The position numbers and the translations under genes were made by a program. The notes beneath the pieces are model-generated. The model was not told the origin of the DNA, ran no database searches, and was given only the letters and a program-made list of their open reading frames with translations. Shown piece by piece: positions 31,463 to 38,247 of a stretch of DNA of 46,907 nt. Source of the DNA: an uncultured Frankiales bacterium. Lineage in GTDB: Bacteria > Actinomycetota > Actinomycetes > Mycobacteriales > SCTD01. The DNA lies in assembly GCA_946479905.1 (NCBI GenBank), contig CAMLIA010000011.1:1-46907 (forward strand), read 5' to 3'. How positions within the stretch are numbered: the stretch's first letter is position 1; each line of letters begins with the position of its first letter.

Positions 31463-32949
31463 TCCTCGTCCTGCTCTGCCTCGCCGCGACGGTCGCCGGT
31501 GCGCCGCGCTGGCTGCGGGTGGCGCAGCGCGAGCACTACGTGCCGGGCACGGTGACCTGGACCGACCAGCTCTGGCTCAGCCGGTCGCGACTGTCCGCCG
31601 CGCTGGTGCTGCCCGTCCTGGCCGCGTTCGTGCTCGGCGTGCTGGGCAGCGACTGGTGGTTCGTGGCGGCTGCCTGGCTGGCCCAGGTCGTGCCCGTCGG
31701 GCTGCCGTACCGGGGGCGGACGTCGCGGCTCGCGTGGACCCCTCGGGTCCGACGGCTGTCCGTGGTGCTCGCCCTCGTCGTCGTGGTCCTGGCGGTGTGG
31801 GGTCCGGGGTTCGCGGCCCTCACGTCGCTGCTGCTGCCGACGCTGGTCGACGGTGCGCTGACCGCGGTGCAGCCGCTGGAGAAGCGGCTGTCCCGGACGT
31901 TCCTGCAGCAGGCGCAGCAGAAGGTCGCCCGGGTCCGCCCGACGGTGGTCGCCATCACCGGCTCCTACGGCAAGACGACGACGAAGAACTACCTCGCGCA
32001 CCTGCTGTCGGCGTCCCACACGGTGCTGGCCAGTCCGGCGTCGTTCAACAACGCGATGGGGCTGTCCCGTGCCGTCAACGACGGGCTCGTCCCCGGCACC
32101 GAGATCTTCGTGGCGGAGATGGGCACCTACGGCCCCGGGGAGATCCGCGGGCTGTGCGAGGTCTTCCCGCCGGACGTGGCCGTGCTCACCGCCATCGGCG
32201 AGGTGCACCTGCAGCGGATGGGTGACCGCGACGGCGTGCTCGCCGCCAAGACGGAGATCACCGAACGGGCCCGCGCCGTCGTCCTGAACGTCGACGACGA
32301 CAAGCTCCGCGGGCTGGCGGACCGGCTGCCCGGCAAGCAGGTGGTCCGCTGCTCGCTCACCGACCCCGGCGCGGACGTCGCGCTCGTCGACGGCCGGCTG
32401 TCGGTCGCCGGCCAGGACCTCGGCCCGGTGACGCTGCCCGAGTCGGTGCACCCGAGCAACGCGGTGTGCGCCGTCGGTGCCGCGGTCGCGCTGGGCGACG
32501 ACCCGGCGCCGCTGGTGAAGCGGCTCGCGACGCTGCCGACCGTCGCGCACCGCCTGGAGCCGCTCGAGCAGCCAGGCGGCAGCTGGATCCTCGACGACAC
32601 CTACAACTCCAACCCCGTCGGCGCCGCCGAGGCCGTGCGCCGTGCCGTGCTGCTGGCGCAGCGCTCCGGTGGCCGGGTGCACGTCGTCACCCCGGGCATG
32701 GTCGAGCTCGGCAGCGTCCAGCGGATCCGCAACACCGAGCTGGGGCAGGCTGTGAGGGACGCCATGGTGTCGTCGCTCGTCGTCGTGGGCAGCACCAACC
32801 GGACGGCGCTCCGCAAGGGCGCGTCCGGCGGCAGCACCGACGTCGTCTGCGTCCGCACCCGGCCCGAGGCCGTCGCAGTCGTCGAGCAGCGGTCGGCGCC
32901 AGGCGACGTCGTACTGTTCGAGAACGACCTGCCCGACCACTACCCGTAG
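31459..32949 (+). CDS. membrane-anchored MurF-like Mur ligase
   Basis: A 496-residue protein. The first 135 residues are a membrane domain with about four hydrophobic segments (1-14, 46-62, 66-82, 101-127), which normal MurF lacks. The Mur-ligase domain follows: P-loop GSYGKTTTK (168-176), FNNAMGLS (197-203), VAEMGTYGPGEI, AKTEI with the carbamylated-Lys position at about 264, HPSNAVCAV, and the C-terminal DDTYNSNP (379-386) characteristic of the MurF branch. The usual N-terminal UDP-sugar-binding domain is replaced by the membrane part, so the substrate is unlikely to be UDP-MurNAc-tripeptide and may be lipid-linked. GTG start at 31459 with AAGGAG 8 nt upstream. Confidence 0.88.
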   Translation: MILVLLCLAATVAGAPRWLRVAQREHYVPGTVTWTDQLWLSRSRLSAALVLPVLAAFVLGVLGSDWWFVAAAWLAQVVPVGLPYRGRTSRLAWTPRVRRLSVVLALVVVVLAVWGPGFAALTSLLLPTLVDGALTAVQPLEKRLSRTFLQQAQQKVARVRPTVVAITGSYGKTTTKNYLAHLLSASHTVLASPASFNNAMGLSRAVNDGLVPGTEIFVAEMGTYGPGEIRGLCEVFPPDVAVLTAIGEVHLQRMGDRDGVLAAKTEITERARAVVLNVDDDKLRGLADRLPGKQVVRCSLTDPGADVALVDGRLSVAGQDLGPVTLPESVHPSNAVCAVGAAVALGDDPAPLVKRLATLPTVAHRLEPLEQPGGSWILDDTYNSNPVGAAEAVRRAVLLAQRSGGRVHVVTPGMVELGSVQRIRNTELGQAVRDAMVSSLVVVGSTNRTALRKGASGGSTDVVCVRTRPEAVAVVEQRSAPGDVVLFENDLPDHYP

Positions 32950-32957
32950 GAGTCTTC

Positions 32958-34055
32958 GTGGCCCAGTTGGGCATCGTCTTCGGCGGCCCGTCGCCGGAGC
33001 ACGAGATCAGCATCCTGACCGGCCTGCTCAGCGAGCGCGTGCTGCGCGAGGCAGGGCAGGACGTGGCGCCGATCTACTGGACCCCGAGCGGCGACTGGGT
33101 GCTGTGCCCGCCGTCGTCGGAGGCGAAGGACTTCCTCGAGGGCGCCCCGAAGGCCGGCACCAAGCTCGAGGTGTCCCTCGGCACCGGCTTCGCGCTCCCG
33201 AAGAAGGGCCTGGGCGGAGCGAAGCCGCTCGCGCTCGACGCGATCCTCAACTGCTGCCACGGCGGCTCGGGCGAGAACGGCGGCGTGAACGCCGTCTTCG
33301 ACGCGCTCGGCATCCCTGCCACGGGGGGTCCCGCGCCGATGGCGTCGCTCGGGATGGACAAGCTCGCGTTCGGCGCGGTGCTCGCGCAGAACGGCATCCC
33401 CACGCTGCCCCGGGTGGCGCTGGGCGAGTCGGTGCCGTTCGCCGGTCCCTACATCGTCAAGCCGCGGTTCGGTGGCTCCTCGATCGGCATCGAGGTGGTC
33501 GAGGACCTCGACACCGCGCGGGCCCTGGCGAAGAGCTCGGTGCACCTGCGCCAGGGCGTCGTCGTCGAGCCCTTCTCGAAGGGGGCGGTCGACCTCAACC
33601 TGGCCTACTCGACCTCCCCCACCCTGCGCTTCTCGCTGCTGGAGAAGCCGTTGAAGCAGGGCGACGTCTTCGACTTCGACGCGAAGTACGTCAACACCGA
33701 CGGCCTCGCCGGTGCCGCCCGCGAGCTCCCGGCGCAGGTGCCGGACGCGGTGGCCAAGGAGGCCGAGCGGCTCGCCGCCCAGGTCCTCGAGGTCACCGGC
33801 ATCCGCGGCCTCGGCCGGCTCGACTTCCTGCTCGACGGTGACGTCCTGCACGTCAACGAGATCAACACCATCCCCGGCTCCATGTCGCTCTACCTGTGGC
33901 CCAAGGAGATCCCGGCGGCCGAGCTGCTGCTCGGTGCCGTCGAGGAGGCCCGCCGGACCTTCACGACCTTCGCCCCTGCGCCGTACCAGTCGGGCGGCGC
34001 CGCCCTCCGCGCGGCCGGCGGCATGGCCGGCAAGCTCGGCCAGATCGGCCGCTGA
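32958..34055 (+). CDS. second D-Ala-D-Ala-ligase-like ATP-grasp enzyme
   Basis: A 365-residue ATP-grasp protein. VFGGPSPEHEISI at the N-terminus, HGGSGENG (101-108), MDKLAF, YIVKPRFGGSSIGIEV for ATP binding, FDAKYV, and an intact metal site: D289, E301 and N303 in NEINTIPGSMS. The C-terminal 35 residues are an extra Ala/Gly-rich tail. Active-site completeness predicts real ligase activity joining two amino acids or an amino acid and another carboxylate. GTG start at 32958, with AGGAG 5 nt upstream that overlaps the Mur-ligase stop. Last gene of the four-gene operon. Confidence 0.88.
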   Translation: MAQLGIVFGGPSPEHEISILTGLLSERVLREAGQDVAPIYWTPSGDWVLCPPSSEAKDFLEGAPKAGTKLEVSLGTGFALPKKGLGGAKPLALDAILNCCHGGSGENGGVNAVFDALGIPATGGPAPMASLGMDKLAFGAVLAQNGIPTLPRVALGESVPFAGPYIVKPRFGGSSIGIEVVEDLDTARALAKSSVHLRQGVVVEPFSKGAVDLNLAYSTSPTLRFSLLEKPLKQGDVFDFDAKYVNTDGLAGAARELPAQVPDAVAKEAERLAAQVLEVTGIRGLGRLDFLLDGDVLHVNEINTIPGSMSLYLWPKEIPAAELLLGAVEEARRTFTTFAPAPYQSGGAALRAAGGMAGKLGQIGR

Positions 34056-34062
34056 CGCCCGC

Positions 34063-35532
34063 TCAGCTCGGGACCGAGACGTCCTGCAGGGGAGGCGCGT
34101 TCAGCGGACAGCACCGGCAGGGCACGGCCGGGACCCGTTCGCGGACGAACACCCACGACAGCAGGCCGCCGACGGCGAGCATGCCGGCGCACCACGTCAT
34201 CGCGGTCCGGTACGGACCCACCAGCAGGTCGCCGCGGGCGTAGGCCGACCCGTGCAGGCCCGCCAGCACGGGGAGCAGTGCGACCGCGAGCAGGCCACCG
34301 ACGCGGGCCACGGCGTTGTTGACGCCGCTGGCAAGTCCCGCGTGCGCGTCCGGAGCGGCGGCGAGCACCGTCGCGGTCAGCGGCGCCACGGTCGCGGACA
34401 GGCCGAGCCCGAACAGGACCACCGGTGCCAGCACGTCGAGGGGGTAGGACGGCTGGCGCGGCAGCTGGGCCAGCAGCGCCACGCCGAGCGCGCACAGCAG
34501 GGGCCCGACGGTCATCGGCAGCCGGGGTCCGGTCCGGGTCGCGAGCGATCCGGCGTAGGGCGAGAGCAGGAGCATGAGCACCGTCATCGGCAGCAGCCCC
34601 AGGCCGGCTGCCACGGCCGAGAACCCGGCTGCGACCTGCAGGAACAGCACCAGCCAGAAGAACACACCGCCGAGGGCGGCGTAGACGACGAACGTGACGG
34701 CGTTGGTGGCGCTGAAGACGCGCGAGGCGAAGATGCCGAGCGGCAGCATCGGGTCGGTCGCGGTGCGCTCGCGGGCCACGAACGCCGCGAGCAGGAGCAC
34801 CCCGAGGGAGAGGGTGCCGAGCACGAGGGGTGACCCGGGTCCCTCGTCCTGCCAGGCGATCAGCCCCTCCGTCAGGGCGCCGAGGCCGAGGGCCCCGGTC
34901 ACGGCACCGATGACGTCGGTGCGCTGCGCCGCGGCGGGGTCCCGCGACTCCGGCACGTGCCGGAGCGCGATCGCGACGACAGCGACGGCCAGGGGCAGGT
35001 TGACGAGGAAGATCCACCGCCAGGAGGCGACCTCGACGAGCCAGCCCCCCAGGAACGGGCCGACCGCACCGGCGATGCCGGCCAGCCCCGACCACGCGCC
35101 GATGGCGCGGGCGCGGTCCCTCTCCGCGAAGGAGGACTGCAGCAGCGCCAGGCTGCCGGGGGTGAGCAGCGCGCCGCCGACGCCCTGCAGCGCCCGGGCG
35201 GCGATCAGGGTGCGGACGTCCGGTGCCAGCCCGCACAGCAACGACGCGGCGGCGAACCACACCACCCCGATGACGAACACGCGCCGGCGCCCGAAGCGGT
35301 CCCCGAGCGAGCCGCCGAGCAGGATGAGAGCCGCCAGCGTCAGCGTGTAGCCGTTGAGGGTCCACGTGAGGGCGGCCAGCGACGCGTGCAGTGACGCGCC
35401 GAGGTGGGGCAGGGCGACGTTGACGACGGTGCCGTCGACGAAGACCATCGCCGAGCCCAGGACCGCGGCAGCGAGGACCCACCTGCCGGCGGCCGCGTCG
35501 TACCTGAGGCCGGCCCGCTGGTCGTGCGTCAT
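34063..35532 (-). CDS. MFS exporter, DHA2 (14-TM, EmrB/QacA) type
   Basis: A 489-residue transporter with about fourteen hydrophobic segments. The DHA2 signatures are present: VFVDGTVVNVALP in TM1, GGSLGDRFGRRRVFVIG in the first cytoplasmic loop, RALQGVGGALLTPGSLAL in TM4 and GPFLGGWLVEVASWRWIFLVNLP in TM5-6. These exporters expel drugs or amphiphiles with proton antiport. The ATG at 35532 overlaps the stop of the acVLRF1 gene by 4 bp, so export is translationally linked to a ribosome-rescue factor. A tail with three Cys (VPCRCCPLN) is unusual for the family. Confidence 0.87.
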   Translation of the reverse strand: MTHDQRAGLRYDAAAGRWVLAAAVLGSAMVFVDGTVVNVALPHLGASLHASLAALTWTLNGYTLTLAALILLGGSLGDRFGRRRVFVIGVVWFAAASLLCGLAPDVRTLIAARALQGVGGALLTPGSLALLQSSFAERDRARAIGAWSGLAGIAGAVGPFLGGWLVEVASWRWIFLVNLPLAVAVVAIALRHVPESRDPAAAQRTDVIGAVTGALGLGALTEGLIAWQDEGPGSPLVLGTLSLGVLLLAAFVARERTATDPMLPLGIFASRVFSATNAVTFVVYAALGGVFFWLVLFLQVAAGFSAVAAGLGLLPMTVLMLLLSPYAGSLATRTGPRLPMTVGPLLCALGVALLAQLPRQPSYPLDVLAPVVLFGLGLSATVAPLTATVLAAAPDAHAGLASGVNNAVARVGGLLAVALLPVLAGLHGSAYARGDLLVGPYRTAMTWCAGMLAVGGLLSWVFVRERVPAVPCRCCPLNAPPLQDVSVPS

Positions 35533-36146
35533 GTCGGCTCCCGCACGCGGACCCACACGTCGCGGAAGGGCACGGCCTGCAGCACCGCAAGTCGCGGGTC
35601 GGGGACGTCGAGCAGCCGGCCGCTGACCGGCAGGTGGCGCAGCCGCGGGTCCTGCAGCACCTCGTCGACCATCCCGCGGTCGCCGCCCACGACGACGGCG
35701 TCGAGCGCGCGCCCGAGCAGCACCCGCGCCGCCGTGTCCGCGGCCGCGTGCACCGCCACAGCCGTCTGCCCTTCCCGACGCCGGGCGAAGCGCTGCTGCG
35801 ACCAGCCGCCGGCGGCGGTCCGGCCCTGCACGTGCCGGCTGCCGACCTTGCTGTCGACCAGCTCGTCGCCCACGAAGACGCCGACGGCGTGCCCGCCCTT
35901 GCGGACCAGGCACACCCCGACGGTCCGCTCCCGGCCGACGTGCTCGACCAGGTCTCCGGTGAGGGGCGGGAACGGCACCTCGACCACCGCTTCCGCGCCG
36001 TCGGCCGCGAGCAGCCGCACCTCCTCGGCCCCGGCCGTCGTCGTGACCTCGCCGTGCCGCTCCGCGAAGCCGTCGAGCCAGCGAGGCAGCCGGGCAGGGG
36101 AGACGGTGACCCAGAAGCCACCTCCGGCAGCGGGTCGACGGGGCAC
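35529..36146 (-). CDS. acVLRF1-family peptidyl-tRNA hydrolase/release factor
   Basis: A 205-residue protein of the actinobacterial Vms1-like release factor 1 family. The catalytic-loop region is GSRHVQGRTAAGGWSQQRFARRREGQ-like, spanning residues about 102-127: GRTAAGGWSQQRFARRR is the conserved core with the Gln thought to act like that of eRF1/Vms1. The family releases nascent chains from peptidyl-tRNA on stalled ribosomes. GTG start at 36146, 6 nt after a leaderless -10. It heads a two-gene operon with the DHA2 exporter; the combination suggests a response to translation inhibitors. Confidence 0.85.
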   Translation of the reverse strand: MPRRPAAGGGFWVTVSPARLPRWLDGFAERHGEVTTTAGAEEVRLLAADGAEAVVEVPFPPLTGDLVEHVGRERTVGVCLVRKGGHAVGVFVGDELVDSKVGSRHVQGRTAAGGWSQQRFARRREGQTAVAVHAAADTAARVLLGRALDAVVVGGDRGMVDEVLQDPRLRHLPVSGRLLDVPDPRLAVLQAVPFRDVWVRVREPT

Positions 36147-36152
36147 GTGGTG

Positions 36153-36158
36153 AGGCTA
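36153..36158 (-). promoter_or_regulatory. leaderless -10 element for acVLRF1-exporter operon
   Basis: TAGCCT on the minus strand, 6 nt before the GTG at 36146. It is back-to-back with the -10 at 36165-36170. Confidence 0.6.
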
Positions 36159-36164
36159 ACGACG

Positions 36165-36170
36165 TAGGGT
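36165..36170 (+). promoter_or_regulatory. leaderless -10 element for small membrane protein gene
   Basis: TAGGGT ends 6 nt before the GTG at 36177. Confidence 0.6.
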
Positions 36171-36176
36171 CGCGAG

Positions 36177-36497
36177 GTGCTCGCGATGCTGCTCTCGGCC
36201 GTGCTGTCGGTGGCTGCCGTGCTGGTGGTCGCGGCCGTGGCCGTCGCCTGCAGCGCGGTGCCGTTCGTGGTCGCCGTGGACATGGCCGAGCGGCGCGGCT
36301 TCTCGACCGCCCGCTGGGGAGCCTGCCAGCTCGCGCTCCTCGTGCTGGCGGCGCTCGTCGGCTACGTCGCCCTGAGGCACACGGTGCTGCTCGTCGTACC
36401 CGCCGTGCTCATCTGCTGGCTCACGCCGCTGCTGCTGTGGGTCCTCGGTCCGCAGGAGACCCGGATCGGCGGGCGGCAGGGCGCTCACGAGGCCTGA
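36177..36497 (+). CDS. small membrane protein, function unknown
   Basis: A 106-residue protein with three hydrophobic segments (about 1-30, 50-67, 70-92) and a short charged tail ending GGRQGAHEA. I recognise no family. GTG start at 36177, leaderless; an internal ATG lies three codons in. It is divergent from the acVLRF1-exporter operon by 30 bp, so the two are probably expressed under related conditions. It ends 3 bp before the stop of the convergent PIG-L gene. Confidence 0.75.
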   Translation: MLAMLLSAVLSVAAVLVVAAVAVACSAVPFVVAVDMAERRGFSTARWGACQLALLVLAALVGYVALRHTVLLVVPAVLICWLTPLLLWVLGPQETRIGGRQGAHEA

Positions 36498-36500
36498 CAG

Positions 36501-37229
36501 CTAAGGGATCGCCACCACGCGGAAGGACTCCGCCAGCCGGTCGTCCGGCAGGCCACCGGTGACGGCGTTGGCCCCGAGCCAGCCGCGCAGCATCCCCTCG
36601 AGGTCGTCCATGTGCGCCGTCTGGCTGGCGTGCCGGCGCAGCGCCGCGACCTTGCGATCGAAGGTGTCCGTCACGTCCACCCAGCGGTTCGCGCCGCCGC
36701 TCTGGCCGGCCGCCATCACCCACACGTCGTGCACCGTCCAGGCCTCCAGCCCCTCGTCCTGGAGCAGCGTCGTGTGCGTGAAGGGGTTCCGGGCGTCGGG
36801 GTAGAGCGCGTTGAGCGTCGCCTCCCCTGCGGCCCGGTGGTCGGGGTGGGACGCGCCGATCCGCTCCCAGTTGATCTCCGGGCTCTGCATGACCACGCGC
36901 TGCGGGCGCACCTGGCGGATCACCCTGCTGATGTCGCGTCGCAGCTCGAAGGACGGCACCAGCCGGCCGTCGGGGTAGCCGAGGAAGCGGACGTCGGTGA
37001 CCCCGACCTCCTTGGCGGCGGCGCGCTGCTCCTCCTGGCGGATACCGGCGATGTCCTCGCGCGGGACACTCGGGTCGAAGCCGCCGGCGTCGCCGTCGGT
37101 GCAGATGAGGTAGGTGACCTCGATGCCCTCGTCGACCCACGTCGCGATCGTCGCGGCCGCACCGAAGTCGACGTCGTCGGGGTGGGCGACGACGGCCAGC
37201 GCCCTCTCGGTCTTCACAGCACTGTCCAT
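36501..37229 (-). CDS. PIG-L family N-acetylglucosaminyl deacetylase (LmbE/MshB-like)
   Basis: A 242-residue zinc-dependent deacetylase. AHPDDVDFG near residue 15 supplies His16, Asp18 and Asp19 (general base), and GASHPDHRAAGEATL supplies the later zinc His. The protein is within the normal range. In actinobacteria the family includes MshB (mycothiol synthesis) and Mca (mycothiol S-conjugate amidase), and also deacetylases of other N-acetyl sugars; the sequence alone does not let me choose. ATG at 37229 follows upstream codons that are not conserved. It is divergent from the PAC2 gene by 54 bp. Confidence 0.87.
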   Translation of the reverse strand: MDSAVKTERALAVVAHPDDVDFGAAATIATWVDEGIEVTYLICTDGDAGGFDPSVPREDIAGIRQEEQRAAAKEVGVTDVRFLGYPDGRLVPSFELRRDISRVIRQVRPQRVVMQSPEINWERIGASHPDHRAAGEATLNALYPDARNPFTHTTLLQDEGLEAWTVHDVWVMAAGQSGGANRWVDVTDTFDRKVAALRRHASQTAHMDDLEGMLRGWLGANAVTGGLPDDRLAESFRVVAIP

Positions 37230-37271
37230 ACCGGGAGTGAACGCACCTGCGCAGACGTTGTTCCCGTGCGA

Positions 37272-37277
37272 AAGGAT
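37272..37277 (+). promoter_or_regulatory. ambiguous AAGGAT: leaderless -10 or Shine-Dalgarno of the PAC2 gene
   Basis: AAGGAT ends 6 nt before the ATG at 37284, fitting a leaderless -10, but AAGGA is also at a normal Shine-Dalgarno spacing. The sequence does not decide. Confidence 0.35.
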
Positions 37278-37283
37278 GTGCCC

Positions 37284-38186
37284 ATGAGGAAGCTGGACCC
37301 GAGCGAGCTCTACGAGCTCGACCCCGACCGGCCGGACCTGTCCGGCGTGGTCCTGGTGCAGGCGCTCGACGGGTTCATCGACGCGGGCGGCGCCCGCAAG
37401 ATCGCGGCCGACCACCTGCTGTCGGCCCTCGACAGCCGGGTCGTCGTGCGCTTCGACCACGACCAGCTGTTCGACTACCGCGCCCGCCGGCCGCTCATGA
37501 TCTTCGCGCGCGACCACTGGGAGTCCTACGACGCGCCGCTGCTGGCCGTCCACCTGGTCCACGACCTGGACGGCACGCCGTTCCTGGTGCTCGCCGGTCC
37601 CGAGCCCGACGTGCAGTGGGAGCGCTTCTCGCTGGCCGTCGAGCAGGTCTGCCGGCAGCTCGGCGTGCGCCGCAGCATCGGTCTCAACGCCATCCCGATG
37701 GGGCTGCCGCACACCAGGCCGGTCGGCGTCATCGCGCACGCCACGCCGCCGTCCCTCGTCGAGGACTACACCCCGTGGGTGGAGACCGTGCAGGTCCCGG
37801 CGAGCGCCGGTCACCTGCTCGAGCTGCGGCTCGGCGAGGCGGGCTTCGAGGCGATGGGCTTCGCCGTGCACGTGCCGCACTACGTGAGCCAGGCCGCCTA
37901 TCCCGCTGCCGCCGCGCAGCTGGTCCGCGAGGTCGCCAAGGCAGGCGGCCTGCGGCTGCCCGTCGACGCGCTGGACGACGCCGCCGCGGAGACCCGGCGG
38001 GCCATCGACGAGCAGGTCAGCTCCGCCCCCGAGGTGGCCGAGGTCGTGCACCAGCTCGAGGTGCAGTACGACGCCTTCGTCAGCGGTCAGGGCCGCTCAC
38101 TGCTCGACGAGTCGCAGCTGCCGAGCGCCGAGGAGCTGGGTGCCGAGCTCGAGCGGTTCCTGGCCGAGCAGCCCCCACGCGACTGA
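37284..38186 (+). CDS. PAC2 family protein
   Basis: A 300-residue protein of the PAC2 (proteasome-assembly-chaperone-like) family. The opening LVQALDGFIDAGGARKIAADHLL, the FDHDQLFDYRARRP block and GLNAIPMGLPHTRPVGVIAHAT are conserved in the actinobacterial members. A long C-terminal helix (about 225-300) is added. Its biochemical role in bacteria is not settled; a link to proteasome or ATP-grasp-like ligand binding has been proposed from fold similarity. It is 61 bp upstream of pcrA on the same strand. Confidence 0.85.
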   Translation: MRKLDPSELYELDPDRPDLSGVVLVQALDGFIDAGGARKIAADHLLSALDSRVVVRFDHDQLFDYRARRPLMIFARDHWESYDAPLLAVHLVHDLDGTPFLVLAGPEPDVQWERFSLAVEQVCRQLGVRRSIGLNAIPMGLPHTRPVGVIAHATPPSLVEDYTPWVETVQVPASAGHLLELRLGEAGFEAMGFAVHVPHYVSQAAYPAAAAQLVREVAKAGGLRLPVDALDDAAAETRRAIDEQVSSAPEVAEVVHQLEVQYDAFVSGQGRSLLDESQLPSAEELGAELERFLAEQPPRD

Positions 38187-38201
38187 CGGCCGGGCACCCA
38201 C

Positions 38202-38233
38202 AGGAGCGGCCCGGGACCGTCGTACCCGCTCCT
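38202..38233. other. inverted repeat overlapping the pcrA -10
   Basis: AGGAGCGG (38202-38209) and CCGCTCCT (38226-38233) are perfect 8-bp complements separated by 16 nt. The right arm touches the -10 hexamer at 38233-38238. It could end the PAC2 transcript or bind a regulator; it does not look like a LexA box. Confidence 0.35.
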
Positions 38234-38238
38234 AGACT
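38233..38238 (+). promoter_or_regulatory. -10 element for pcrA
   Basis: TAGACT ends 9 nt before the ATG at 38248, giving a leader of about three bases. Confidence 0.45.
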
Positions 38239-38247
38239 GGCACCACG

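Noticed and set aside
38202..38247. LexA/SOS box at pcrA
   Set aside because: The inverted repeat arms do not match the actinobacterial TCGAAC-N4-GTTCGA pattern and are spaced too widely.
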